Counted from the first letter of the stretch, positions 20,311 through 32,148 are shown. The stretch: 64,000 nucleotides of DNA from Gamsiella multidivaricata (GCF_025024155.1 NW_026251724.1:186001-250000), one strand, 5' to 3'. Numbers and translations are program-made. The notes: generated by a model from the sequence alone, not told the origin.

Positions 20311-21923
20311 ATGCACCGCTTTTACGCCGAGTGTGATCGTGTAATGGTGGAGGTCTACAGTAAGCAATTTGTCAACGAAGATATCCTAGATGTCCTAGAC
20401 ATCCTAGGCATGAAAAGACGGGCCCGAAGACGCGTTGGTAATGTCAAGCGTACGTATTCTACTCGATCACACGTACACAAGCATGGGGACACACTGCTAC
20501 ACGGACCTCTTACTTCATTGCTGTGCTGCTCTCTTGCAAAACCCCGTAAAGGATCTCTCATCCCACTTTTCATTCCATCCCTCATCCTTACTTCATTCCT
20601 TCCTTTCCCCCTCCCCCTCCTCCCGATCCTTCATCCTTTTCCCCGCTCTACATATTGCGACGCTGCATGTCATTAATAAAACCAGAATATCAGCAATTCC
20701 GTTCGCGCGGATCCCTCATACGCGTAAAGGTCACGGAGAGCCTTTCGACTGGTCTCAAATATGTTTTCTGGGGTGACCTTCGCCTCGCCTTCCCAGGTAT
20801 AGTTCGCGTTCAGGATGATGATGCCCTGGTACCCCTTATGAGATGTCAGCGCGAGTATCGGTAGGTTAATTGCTGAACACCGCCGTCAATTACTGTTGTT
20901 TTTCCTGCGACCATTGTCGAGCTTGCCCTGCTTACTTACGCGTTTCTCTCTTCGTCGCATAGGTTGCGACCATTCCGTATCGAGTACATGCCTGGCGCGG
21001 TGTTAGATGTCTTCTACAAGGACCAGATCAACGCTACAGTCAGTCCAGGCACCATCAAGCCCACATCCAAGAATGAGGAAAAAATACAGGAGCAGGGGAA
21101 TGAAGAAGAGACACATTCCTTGGCGACTTCACATTCTTCACCGCCACTCGCGCCTGTCCCATCGGACCCTTCTTTACCAGACCACCCGTCGTCATCACTG
21201 CCGTTATCCCCTCCCGCATCCTCAAGAACACCGGAAAATCCTATTCGGCAATCCAAGGACATGGACGACACCGCCGTCTCGAACATGCATAGAGCAGAAG
21301 ACCTTCCAGTGGATCCAAGTGGGCGCTCTCCGGATGCTTTTGCTCCCACCTTCAACACCACCAAAACCCACGCCCCTATGTCCGCCATAATGCCGGAAGA
21401 TCTCACATCAAGTTCAATGTCCAACGTTGCCAAGGTGAATACGGTGATGAGCCTTGTCAAGAATTTACCGCTCCAGGTCGCCGGACCAGCCTCTCACAGC
21501 AGTCTTCAGAATGCTTTATCCAAGCACGGCACCAATTCAAGCGATATCAAGAACATTCTTTCCGGTGCGAAGAGATCGACCAAGGCAGAGATGCTTTCCA
21601 GACCAGGTGCCCATATCGTACAGGACACCGCCCTCAGACTCAATATCCAGACCTGCGGTCACAAGGACAAGGACAGCAAGGATAACCATTTCGAAACTAC
21701 GGCGGGGACCACACTTGCGCCAGGACAGAAATCGCAGCAGAAGGGGCAGAAGGAGGACAAAAGACGAGGTCGACAAAGTGTTTCCCAGCAATGTGGTAAG
21801 AGCAGTCCATCGGGTGCGGAGGACGACAGTACCAAAGTCGTCATCGGGGAGGCGTTGTTCAATGAAATTGACGCCCTAGTGGTCAGCTATATAAAGCGGT
21901 GCGAAGCGCAAAATCATGGCTGA
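20311..21923 (+). CDS. Conserved-looking hypothetical protein, 424 aa
   Basis: Exons 20311-20449, 20686-20860 and 20963-21923 (introns 236 and 102 bp) give one uninterrupted 424-aa frame with matching phases. The N-terminal 125 residues look folded: acidic/hydrophobic helices (E-D-I-L-D-V-L-D-I-L-G-M), an Arg cluster (K-R-R-A-R-R-R), then beta-type segments ending in F-R-I-E-Y-M-P-G-A-V-L-D-V-F-Y. The remaining 300 residues are low-complexity Ser/Pro/Lys, with a short helical end (E-A-L-F-N-E-I-D-A-L-V-V-S-Y-I). I do not recognise the family and assign no function. The first intron acceptor (20685) has an alternative a few bases downstream, which would break the frame. Confidence 0.55.
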
Positions 21924-22188
21924 AATAGTCTTGAGCGCGGGTCCATCCTCGTCCCAGCAACCCTTCCAGGTGACAACGATAGAAAAATTCCAAGCAACAC
22001 TCTTCAGATCAACGTGTTTGCTGTTGCAGGAGTGGAGGGCATCGCTAGCCAAGAGGACAACACAAATACCAAAAAAAAAAAAAAAAAAAAGAAGGCAATA
22101 AAGGCCAGTTGGTTTTATGCTTTTGTTTTATTGGTATCATGAATGGTCGTTTTGTGACACCTCCTGCGCTAATATATCTAATATACAT

Positions 22189-23364
22189 CTAATACTTGAG
22201 AGGGGCAATGCCGATCCTTGGGCTCTTGGATTGCTCAAAGACGCAGTAGTTGTTCTTGATAAAGACATCACCCAAGACCCACAAGCCATCCTGACCACCC
22301 TGCACGCCCGAGACACAGGTCTTACTTCCTTCGTCGACGGGTTCGTATGCAAGGTCGGCGAGCGGGACATCAAAGTACTTGCCATTCATCTGGAAAGCCA
22401 AGTTTCCCTTGGAGCTCTTGATCGAGCAAGGCACAGTCCATCCGTTCACGGGATCGTTCTTCGAGCCCTTGATAGTCTTGTGGACAGCCTCCGCAGCAGC
22501 GTCACCAAGGATGATCAAGGTCGTGCCGGTATCAATGACTCCCTGAGAGGCCTGGTTCAGCGACTTATTATCAATCATGAGTCCATCGATCTTGACCTGC
22601 CAGTATCCAGCACGTGACACAGGGACGTAATGCAGCTCACCCGTGTAGAGAGAATGGTCAATGTCTCCAAAGAGGTAGTTACCGCCCTTTCCACCATTGC
22701 GGCGCTCCGAGGGCAAGAAGACCGAGATAATAGGATCCTTCAGCTTGCCGTTCGCGATCGCGTTATCCATAAAGGTCTTCACACCGGCCACGGACTCGAT
22801 GTTGTTGAAGGCCAATCCGAAGAGACCATCCTCGGGTGACTCTTCGAAATCGACGCTCTCCTTCGTGGCTAGACCAATGGTCTGACGGACCTTGATTCCG
22901 CCCACATCTACGATATCCGAGGCCAGGATGCCGCTGGCGCTGGAACCATCGCCGTAGCCGATCGACCACTTTCGGCCGTCCTTCTTGTAGGTGCTAGATT
23001 TAGCGGCGTTGAAACGGCGGTGGCTCTTGCAGGCAGGAGCCGTGCAGGTCGAAGTGGGGAACCAGATGTCAGACGAGCCCGTGTCAAAGTCCAGGCGGAA
23101 CTCCTGGCCGGGTGTGCCGACCTTAATGGAGCCGTAGTATTCAAGGTCGGGCTTGACATCGACCAGGGGCACCTTGCCCGTGCCACCAGCGCCGCGGCCG
23201 AGGATGTTGAGGTGAGGATAACGCTTGTTGAGTTTCGCGATCTGGGCCTTGGCATTGGGTTTGTAGTTTGGATTGCGGACGAGCTCCATCTTGCCCTCAG
23301 GGCGAGCTTCAGCCACGGCTAGAACTGCAACGGCCAGTGATAGGACGGAGGCAATGATCTTCAT
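22189..23364 (-). CDS. Secreted/vacuolar pepsin-like aspartic protease (family A1)
   Basis: Single-exon, 391 aa. Signal peptide about 1-20 (hydrophobic, ending A-E-A), then a basic propeptide with a K-R pair at 47-48, then the mature bilobal enzyme. Catalytic Asp residues are D94 (D-T-G-S-S-D) and D278 (D-T-G-T-T); the flap Tyr is Y137 in I-G-Y-G-D-G-S. C107/C112 and C313/C350 can form the two usual disulfides. The overall form is that of rhizopuspepsin-like enzymes. No C-terminal GPI signal or vacuolar tail is visible. The open frame extends 138 codons upstream, but the ATG at 23364 places the signal peptide correctly, so the extension is taken as leader. Confidence 0.95.
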   Translation of the reverse strand: MKIIASVLSLAVAVLAVAEARPEGKMELVRNPNYKPNAKAQIAKLNKRYPHLNILGRGAGGTGKVPLVDVKPDLEYYGSIKVGTPGQEFRLDFDTGSSDIWFPTSTCTAPACKSHRRFNAAKSSTYKKDGRKWSIGYGDGSSASGILASDIVDVGGIKVRQTIGLATKESVDFEESPEDGLFGLAFNNIESVAGVKTFMDNAIANGKLKDPIISVFLPSERRNGGKGGNYLFGDIDHSLYTGELHYVPVSRAGYWQVKIDGLMIDNKSLNQASQGVIDTGTTLIILGDAAAEAVHKTIKGSKNDPVNGWTVPCSIKSSKGNLAFQMNGKYFDVPLADLAYEPVDEGSKTCVSGVQGGQDGLWVLGDVFIKNNYCVFEQSKSPRIGIAPLKY

Positions 23365-24374
23365 AATTTGTGATGAGAGAGAGGAAATGCAGGGGACGAG
23401 AGTGAGGACGAAGAAGGGGTGGAGAGCGGAAAGCGGGAGGTGAATACAGATAAGTAGGTAGGTAGGGGAAGAGGTATGGGGGATTCTTGAGGAACAAGGA
23501 GAAAAGTGGAAAGTTGCAGACAAGGTCCTTTTTATGGTGTTACAGTTTTCTCCTCGGTGAGCGGAGCACACGGCTCTCATGATAGTTGATAATTTCTGTT
23601 TCGATATTAAAAAGAGGCGGGGAGCTGGACACGACGGGTTTGAATGTAACCCTGGCGGTTGTTGCTTTATTTGCGCGTTATCACAGAGGAAGAGGCTGTC
23701 TAGGGGGATGCTAGAAGGGGGACACCAGGGAGCTGAGGAGCAGGCACTAAGAGAGAGCACTGCGATAATATAGCGCAATGCAGCATTGCATTATGTCGCC
23801 GGGCGTACAAGAAGCGATGGGGGATGAATGCACGGTAGCTGGATAAACCTGGCCCCATCCGATAGTGCGACGCACATGTACCATTTAGCCCTGGAATGGA
23901 AGGTGGGTGTCATGCGTGGACAGCGCTAGGCTATTGTGTCTTGAGAGCATTCTTGACCGGTTGGTGCTGCCAATTGGACTCGGGCAAATAGGGTTCTCAT
24001 TGTGGCAGTTTTCTTGTGGACGCCTACCATATCATCAAAAGGGACCAGCGTGCTTATGAGCCAAAATAATAATAATACTATCAGCATGAAGACCCACAGG
24101 GTCATCTGTATCCATATATAGGCGTTGTTATTAAAGTTTGTGGGCACGCTACGACAGTCCAATGAGCAACACTATGCCATGGTCGACATTCTGCAGTGGG
24201 GGTCCAGGTGTAGTATCCACGCGCCTCGCATCGGACCGCGCAATTTCCTGAGTGAAGATTGACTATCTATCGGACCGTTGTGGAATGTTAGACCCTTCGT
24301 CTGTGCTCTCGACCATGGATATGCTCACAGCTAATCCTTTATTCATCAACATATACTGCTCTGCATTGGACCCG
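23365..24374. other. Intergenic: protease promoter and downstream flank of BTB gene
   Basis: Holds the protease leader and promoter (an ATAAAA element near 23531-23537 on the minus strand). It also holds a 78-codon minus-strand open frame (24162-23926) with one strongly hydrophobic segment, W-V-F-M-L-I-V-L-L-L-F-W-L-I. That frame could be a small membrane protein, but nothing else supports it. Confidence 0.4.
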
Positions 24375-26173
24375 CTACTGTCTGGCTAGTTGACTCGTGA
24401 TCTCCACCAACGTCTCGACCTGCTCCTCGTATTCTGCCCACAAATACGGCCTCAACTTGCTTCGCTGCTCATCTCCAAAGACCTCGCGCCGCTTCTTAAT
24501 CAAGTACTCCAGCATCACAGACTTGACTTCCGCGTGCTGATGTCCCCATGTCAACACCTGTTCCAACGTCGACTCGGGATCCAAATGCGCCTGGATCTGA
24601 TGCAGCGAGTGAGCCTGCAACTCCTTGTCCTCCAAATGCATCGCTGCCCTGTAGAGAGCACCCCAGTGCCATAGCGTGAGACTCGCTGTCGGAAGCAGGT
24701 ACTGGTGATGGCTGCGATGGCGGTAAAGGCCTGGTGGGTTTCGAGTTTCCGTAACAATGGTCTCCAGATTGAGACCGACATTTGCGCTAATGATATGTCT
24801 GACCTGAGGCTCGTTGGATGCGCTGGACGATGAGAGTATTCCTGTTGGGGACAGATGGTGAGGCCCATGAGCATAGGAAGGGGCAATCTCGTTTGAGATT
24901 GGCTCCCTGGTGTACAGGTAGTCCAAGAGATGCTCCATGATTTCAACATTAAACATGTCGTTCGATAGCTCGATCCTGTACTTCCCATCCTCGTCCTCCT
25001 GTGCTTCACGAAAGACGCCGCTCAGCATACGAGTGAAAAATGGAGCAGATTCAAGGATACACTTGTGGGCTCGAAAGACGACTCCTCGCACTTGCAAGAT
25101 ATCTTCGCAAACGGTAGATCCAGTCTCGTTGTTGCCACTCCCACCGGGACGATGGACTGATCGACTGCCGCCTCGGGAATACGACCTTGAGCGCGCGCTG
25201 CTGTCCTTGTCATCCCCTGTGTGATGGGACACTTCTGTTTTCCTGGCTTTGCAGCTGACGCCTTCGGAACGGTGCTGCTCTTCATTTTGCTCGCTAGTTG
25301 GGTTCATGTCCCTGACGATAATTTCGACATTCGCGGTGGCCGAATCCTTTCGCAGGACCCATAGTAGCTGTTGGCACTGGTCAAGCATGGCGCTTGTCCT
25401 CGCATCCATCTGTCTCGGGCTGGCTCCGGCAAGCCATATCTGGAAATGGTACTCCTGGCCACTATTCTCCGCTACATCCACTCCATCGAACACAACTTTG
25501 ACAGGGTGTAGGTGCTTATAAATATTCTAGTTTTCACAATACGTGACATGTTCCTGTACTTTCAAGAGTGGCTATTGATACCTTTTTGGGGCCAGCTTTC
25601 TCTCTTGATGGAGTGCACGCAAATATCGCGCTTCAGTTTAGGACTGTAGATGTAGAGCGTTCGATAAGCATCACATCGTGTGCGACAAGCTCCTGTAGGA
25701 TTCTCCATGTATACGCCCGTTCCGCTACCCATGTCATGCTGATGTATTCGATCTAGGGTGAGAATAAGAAGTGTAGGCGACGGAGTATACACGGACGAAA
25801 CACTTGACGCATCCGCTGCGTCTGCTGCTATCGCCCGTGGAGAAGAAGGCGCAAATTCTGAGAGAAGAGAAGTCTGCGAAGAAGGATCTGACTCGAGCGT
25901 TGGCGATAACGGTCGCTGCCGCAGTGGTGCTGGCGACGTTGGTGGGTATGCAGAACGGAGAGTCATATCCCACTGACAGGGTCTCTCTGCTGAAAGCGGA
26001 TGTGTATCCATGCGAACACCACTACTTCCGCGTTGGAGTACTTCGACTGCGCTGAAGATGACCTGGATGCCTTCCTCGGGTGTTGATCTTGCCCAGTGCG
26101 AGATGATGCGGTTCTTTGAAGGAGGCGGAGGAGGAGTGGTATTCGGAAGATGACCAGCAGCTCCCATGTTCAT
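24375..26173 (-). CDS. BTB/POZ-domain protein, probably with an N-terminal MATH-like region
   Basis: The downstream exon (25526-24375) is secure. It encodes a BTB fold (V-C-E-D-I-L-Q-V-R-G-V-V-F-R-A-H-K-C-I-L, then S-A-P-F-F-T-R-M-L) followed by a BACK-like helical tail. Before the BTB lies a beta-rich region (Y-H-F-Q-I-W-L-A-G) that could be a diverged MATH domain. The upstream exon is uncertain: I take 26173-25715 joined by a 188-bp GT-AG intron (25527-25714), giving 536 aa in frame. Its middle is Ser/Pro-rich. Such proteins usually act as Cullin-3 adaptors, which is family knowledge only. The upstream frame reads on into poly-A and GA-repeat sequence and is rejected there. Confidence 0.65.
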
Positions 26174-26235
26174 GAGTAGGAGCAGTTTGAGGTTGAAAAC
26201 AGCCAAGAAAAAAAAAAAAAAAAAAAAAGGGTTAC

Positions 26236-26270
<35 letters not shown>

Positions 26271-26804
26271 AAAAGCTGGAGATCGATAAGTATGCGCATG
26301 CGAAGCCCACGGCATACTTGTGCATAACTGATGGAATCCACTGAGGTATCAGATCATGGGGTCAGCAAGGCAAGCAGCCCACAAAGACCACTTTCAGGCA
26401 CAGGATGCAATGAGCTGACCGATTTGGCGCGGAAGAACGCGTTGTTGTTGTCGGCGCTGGGACACAGCCCTTGACTGCAGTGAAGAAGACAGGAAAAGAG
26501 AGAAGAGGACGAGCAATGGCCAACCCGCGTGGGCCCAAAAGAGTCTTTGCACGCCGTTGGTGAACATGTCCATGGAGACAGAAAGGGTCATCCTCCTCTA
26601 GACCAGAGCCCAGCATAACGGAGACTGGGATGGAGGGATCGTGTGTGCCTCCTGAAGGATTCGTATCCAAGCCCGCTGTGCTACCCCACACTCCCCTGTA
26701 TGATGCTAATGAAACTGCATTTAAGGTTCCCTCGCATGCCCTGAACTGTTGGACTGCGACGCGTTCAATTCGCATCTGTTTCTCGACATCACCATTCCCA
26801 TCCC
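26174..26804. other. Divergent promoter region BTB gene / ALG6
   Basis: Contains an A-run (about 26205-26228) and a GA dinucleotide repeat (26241-26269), both close to the BTB start, and unremarkable sequence towards ALG6. No gene is supported. Confidence 0.5.
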
Positions 26805-29026
26805 ATGGCCCCAACAACCCTTCGTGCCAAGGGAAGCAAGGCCAAGCCTGCCACAGCTTCCAGGGCCAAAGAGCCCTCCTCGTCCTCCCACACCCCAGAG
26901 CCCACCGAGTATGCGACCTCCAGGATCATCTCATCAACCACCATCATCACCACAACGACTGTGACAAATGTTGCACAGGCAACCAACATAGGAAAGGCAC
27001 CAAGGCTCAACTTGGCCGCCTATCGATATGCAACCTGGCTGGAAGAAAACCAACTCAAAAAGACTGCATCCTGGATCGCCATCGCCATCGCTGTCTTGGT
27101 GCGCTGGATCGTTGGCCTTGAACCCTACTCCGGTAAGCAAACAACTGGCTATTGAGTTTTGCCATCACTTGATCGTTGAACATGCACATATAACAGACAC
27201 TATTTCACTCTTTAAATAGGTATGGCGACGCTTCCGAGATACGGTGATTACGAGGCGCAAAGACACTGGATGGAGTTGACGATACACCGCCCGATCAGGG
27301 AATGGTATTCTGACCAGTCCAAATGGTGGGATCTTGACTATCCACCCTTGACTGCCTACGTCTCTTGGATCTGTGGATACATGTAAGTCGAGCAACATCT
27401 ACTGGAAGCTTTACCTATGAAAACTCCAATGGCATGAAAGATCGCCTGTGACTTATTTCATTATCGTTTTCAAAAAAAAAAAAAAAAAAAAAAAAGCGGC
27501 GACAAGATCAATCCAGAATGGTTCGCATGGCAAACCTCGCGTGGCTTCGAGTCTCCGGATGCCAAGTTGTACATGCGCACGACCGTTCTTATCTGCGAAA
27601 TCCTCGTCTATTTTTCTGCTGTCACCGTCTTCACGAATCGCTGGTTTGCTAACAAGCCTTGGACCCGCAAGCATACGGCTTTAATCTTGATCCTTCTGCA
27701 GCCGGGCCTCATCCTGATCGACAGTGGACACTTCCAGTATAATGCTGTCATGTTGGGCTTAGTGCTATGGGCAATTAACAGCTTCTTGGCCGATCAGGAT
27801 GTTCTGGGGAGCGTATTCTTTTGCATGGCCTTGGCGTTCAAGCAAATGGGACTCTATTTTGCACCAGCGATTTTCGCATACTTACTGGGCAAGTCCTTCC
27901 GACAGGGCTTCTTTGGATGGTAAGTAGCCTACTTGACATTTCATAATATCGCTACAGTTTTGTCCGCAAGGGAATAGCAATTGAACTTTGTACTAGATGA
28001 CAGCTATTATAACCATGACAACTGTACTTATCGCTGTGTATCGTACTTGTAGTACATGGAAGCTGATCAAACTGGGCACGACAGTAATCTTGACCTTGAG
28101 TTTACTGTTTTCGCCATGGCTGCGGTCTCAGGAAGAGCTTCTGCAGGTTTTGCATCGCATATTCCCAGTGTTCAGGGGCCTTTACCAAGATAAGGTCGCT
28201 AATGTCTGGTGTGCAGTGAACGTTGCAATCAAGCTGCGCGAAATGTTTCATATTCAGGAGCTCGTTCGTTTCAGGTACAACACTCGACGAAGGCTATGTG
28301 GAGATTGAAACAGCCAACAATGTAAACGCCGGTTATTAACATGTCACCCATATTTTATTACATAATTGTAACACAGCACATTCGCCACATTGGTGTCGTT
28401 CTTGCCTTCGGTTCTCCACTTGATCGCCAAGCCGACCAAGCGCGGGCTTATCTACGGACTCGTCAACTCTTCCCTGTCATTTTTCCTGTTCTCGTTCCAG
28501 GTCCATGAAAAGTCGATTCTTATCCCTGCACTGCCAATCACGCTCTTGATTTTAGACGAACCTGCCGTCGCATCCTTGTTTGTGACACTGGCGACGTTTA
28601 CAATGTATCCATTGTTAAAGCAGGAGGGCCTTATAATGCCTTATCTTGTGCTTTCGGGATTCTGGATCTGGCTGACCTCGGGCACATTCAAAAACGCTTC
28701 CAGACTTCTGGAGTTCTCGGCCGTTGTAAGTACATCATGATCAGTTTACTCATTCAAATATTGCCACTGTCATACCCTAATGGCCCTTAACTCTTCCCAT
28801 TATTTGCGCAACATAGCTGAACCTGCTCGCGATCGCAACGATGCACCTGGCCGAGATCTTTGTGCCCCCACCTGCCCGCTATCCCGATCTGTACGCGGTC
28901 CTGAATGCACTTTGGGGTGCCGGCGGTTTTGTCCTCTATTGGGCCTACTTCAACTACCGCCAATTCACGCTCGTCAACTCGCCCAAGACAGGCTTCCGTG
29001 TCACCAAAACCACCAAGCTTGCATAG
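26805..29026 (+). CDS. ALG6: Dolichyl-P-Glc:Man9GlcNAc2-PP-dolichol alpha-1,3-glucosyltransferase
   Basis: ER membrane enzyme adding the first glucose to the lipid-linked N-glycan precursor. Exons 26805-27132, 27220-27382, 27497-27919, 28053-28274, 28377-28725 and 28817-29026; 564 aa, with all phases closing. The lumenal N-terminal loop has the ALG6/ALG8 signature G-D-Y-E-A-Q-R-H-W-M-E and W-Y...W-D-L-D-Y-P-P-L-T-A-Y; the first Asp of the former is the expected catalytic base of GT-C enzymes. G-H-F-Q-Y-N and V-H-E-K-S-I-L are further family blocks. About ten hydrophobic helices follow, and the tail ends K-T-T-K-L-A. The second intron's acceptor is preceded by an unbroken A-run rather than pyrimidines. 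Confidence 0.95.
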
Positions 29027-29213
29027 AATCATCCCGCCGGGATATGCACTGATAAAAACAATAAAAGCTCAGATATGTACGGCAAGCGGATCTGCATATA
29101 TGTCGAATGCTTCAAATTGAACGCACTTTATTGTCAATTCTGTCGTATTCCTCTCCATCGCCCAAATATTGATGCCGCGCAACCGCACTCATTTTCCTTG
29201 ATGTCCGTGGAGT

Positions 29214-30353
29214 TTAGCCCCGCAGTGCCCTGAGCCGCTCTGTGAGTTCGTCCTGCTCCTTGTTCTCAGTTTCTTTGTTGGATTGACTCAAGAGGGTATC
29301 GGGGGTCTCCTTCAGCGAATAATTTAGTTCCAATCCATGTTCATCTGCGACCCGTTGCATCAACGTGTCGACCTCATCCTGCGGTGTTGTCAATGCAGAT
29401 TGGTTGCCCATTGTATTCTCCATATACTGGGTCTGCACATCCAGATCCTCGAATTGACTTTCAAATTTATCCATCACCAGAGAGATCTAAAGAACATATA
29501 GACATGGAAAGAAGACAATTAGAACTGTATCCAGTCGTTCCACTTACATATCGCAGTCTGCAAATTTTAATTACCTTCTCAAGATTCATGGACTCCATGG
29601 CCTTATCCATTCCTTTGACAACACTTGCCATCGACATAGTGACATTTCGCATAGTGACCGCAGTCTGGACTCTACTCGCAACACCGTCGATCCTGGACGA
29701 AAGTCGGAGCAAGTTGAGGGACTCGTTCTTTTTCCGGATCGCATTGGCGGCGTAGACCCTAGCGCCTTCCATGTTACCCTGTTGGATCGCCTGTTGTTGT
29801 AGTTCATAGTGGGATATGGAAAGAGAAAAAGATGGGCATGAGAGAGTGTAAGGAGTGTCTGTGGTTAGCATTGATCGATAAATACAGGGCGCATGCGCAA
29901 GTACAGAAGAGCAGTATACCTTCTTCAGCTTGGCCTTCTCCAGTCCTTCATCTTTGGCACATTTTTTCGCTTGGCGCTGCAGCTGCTTTGTTGTAAACTA
30001 GTAGGCAAAGTAAAAAACAACAACAACAAGATGTGGTTTAATGGTTAGTCGAGAACATTGCCAAAAAGGTCAATGATGTACCTAATATTACATGACTGAT
30101 AACCCATGTGTTGCTTCAATTCTCCATCTTATATCCCTGTGTCGCTTGTTTTTCCTCCTCGCTTTTCTATTTGATTTCATCTCAAGGTGTAGTGTTGTCG
30201 AGCATGGAACGTACTTTGAGCTGGAAGAGACTTTCTATGGACAAGCAGCAGAAGGAGGGGTTATTTAGTATGGTCAAACGAGGCTAGTGAGGGTTCCTTG
30301 CTTTTGCAGTTTGGCCAGGTGAATGCATAGCACGTACTCTCGAGGTTGCTCAT
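29214..30353 (-). CDS. DID2: ESCRT-III associated protein Did2/Vps46 (CHMP1)
   Basis: Helps recruit and activate Vps4 for multivesicular-body sorting. Five exons: 30353-30334, 30230-30215, 29997-29920, 29790-29575 and 29486-29214; 200 aa, the family size. The first two exons are only 20 and 16 nt. Spliced, they start the conserved S-T-L-F-Q-L-K-F-T segment that continues K-Q-L-Q-R-Q-A-K-K. Later blocks are N-M-E-G-A-R-V-Y-A, M-D-K-A-M-E-S-M-N-L-E-K and F-E-D-L-D-V-Q-T. The C-terminal D-E-L-T-E-R-L-R-A-L-R is a MIM1 motif for the Vps4 MIT domain. Introns are 103, 217, 129 and 88 bp. Confidence 0.92.
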
Positions 30354-31054
30354 GGCAGTGTAATATGTTTCCTGAGAGTGCTTTCTGAGGACTGGGTCAG
30401 GGGTAATGAGGAAAGAGTCGTTTTCAGAGTGAGAGTGATGAGTGGAATGCAGACGTGGTACATCACCTGCCCTTTTTTTTCTCGGCCATGACGAACGAGG
30501 GCTATACAAAGCCACGAATGAAAGCGACCCACGCGGCACAGAGACATATTCTGAGCGCGCTTTCAGCTGCGACTCCCTTGGTCCTTGCCTCGCGGTCCTT
30601 ACGTGGCTGTTGTACTGCAGCTTGTAGACCAGACCAATAGCCTGCCTAGCTGCACCCCGTTTATCATCAATTTACGCGTATATCGAATAGCCAGCATTGA
30701 ATGGCGCCAATCCCACGCTGATAAAAAAAAAAGCGAGGTTTCTGTATAGGGATGGAGCATGGTTTGATAGCCAGGTAGAGACGTACCGCGCGCTATGCAC
30801 CTAATTATCGGCTTCTGACAGGCGCCATGTCTAAAACATGGCTATACACGAGCACAACGACCCACCCTACCCGGGTACTATGCTCAGTTGCTGCTCAATT
30901 GCTGCAAAGCCGTCTTTTTGTTTGGCTTCTGAGGGTACGAACATATTTTTTTGCACAGTGCACTGCATAAGGCGTCAGTGTTCCCCTCCAGCCACTCACA
31001 AACGCGTTCTGTGTATCTGTGTCTACGAAACACATCCCCCGTCCTTCCTGCACC
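30354..31054. other. Divergent promoter region DID2 / chromodomain gene
   Basis: About 700 bp without supported genes. It includes short A- and T-runs and a pyrimidine-rich stretch before the chromodomain start. Confidence 0.45.
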
Positions 31055-32148
31055 ATGCAACGTTTCCTTAATCTTGTGTCCTCCTCCCCTGCCAAGTCAG
31101 TTAACCCCATGGACATCATCTCCGATTCCGTCACCAGCTCCAGCAGTCAGGATGACCATCCCAATCCCGTCGACTCTTTGGAGGATCTGATCGACTCTTT
31201 GGAGAGACCAATCCACTCTGACGACAACCCTGACGAGGACCAAGAACCGGACTTCTTCGATCACCAGCGCGGAATTGAGGGCCCCGGGACCTCCTCCACC
31301 ACCACCACTACCACCGTCGTCGTAGTCGGCACCTCGCAGCACGCAGAACAAGAGCAGGAGCGCCAATCCCCCTCGACAAACGAGAGCAATATTCGGACAA
31401 TTGTTCACACTCTCCTACCGACGGGGTCGATCGTGACTGAAGATACCCTCGACCGTCTATCCCGTGCATTCGAGATAATCGCGAAGGAGACAGCCAAGGC
31501 CACGGTCTCCGAGGCCATATCAGCAAAGATATCAATTGGATCAAGAAAAGCAACTCTTAAGCCCAAGTCCGCTGCCAAAAGAGGACGAGGACGTCCTCCA
31601 AAGACAGGCGTCCAGGCTGGCACTAAGCGAGCCGCAGAGAGTGACGAACCATCCAAGGCCAAAAGACAGAAAGCAGCGCGTAAGTATGGCTTTCATTTGC
31701 TTATTGTATGATACAGTGCCAGATGAGTTCTTGTTTCCCACTTTAATGCCTCTTTGTTGTTTTATCAACTGTAGAGGCGACGGAGGCTCGTCCAATCAAG
31801 TATTACAACAAAGGAAAGAGCGTACAGGTGGAAGAACCGAAAGAGTCTGCAACACATAGCAAGGCTACTACTTCGGTATCAGAGCACAAGGGCAAGAAGG
31901 TGCAGGCAAAGGATGATGAGGACGAAGGCGCAGATGAGGCCGAAGATGAGGCCGGAGATGTGCCAGAGCCTGAGTATGAGGTCGAGTCGATTTTGGACCA
32001 CATGAAACGCCGAAATGGTCCACACATGTTTCTCATCAAGTGGAAGGGGTACGACGCGAGCGAGAGCACATGGGAAGCCCAAGAAATGCTGGATGGGTGC
32101 AAGGAACTTCTTGACAACTATGTCGCTTCAAAGAACCTGGAGTTGTGA
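31055..32148 (+). CDS. Chromodomain protein with AT-hook (HP1-like reader candidate)
   Basis: Exons 31055-31679 and 31775-32148, intron 95 bp; 332 aa. The N-terminal two-thirds is acidic/Ser-rich with a Thr/Val homopolymer patch. A canonical AT-hook core (R-G-R-G-R-P-P-K) lies near residue 180. After an acidic linker, the C-terminal chromodomain begins E-Y-E-V-E-S-I-L and continues I-K-W-K-G-Y and S-T-W-E, which provide the three aromatic cage residues (Y, W, W) for methyl-lysine. No chromoshadow domain follows; the protein ends 25 residues after the chromodomain. It probably reads methylated H3. Which mark is unknown. Start chosen at M31055; M31019 is in frame upstream. Confidence 0.8.

Noticed and set aside
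23365..23778. 138-residue N-terminal extension of the aspartic protease frame
   Set aside because: Would bury the signal peptide; the translation is Cys/Ser/Pro-rich leader sequence.
24375..25582. 55-bp intron joining the BTB exon to a longer upstream exon
   Set aside because: Splice signals look acceptable, but the join is out of phase and meets a stop within four codons.
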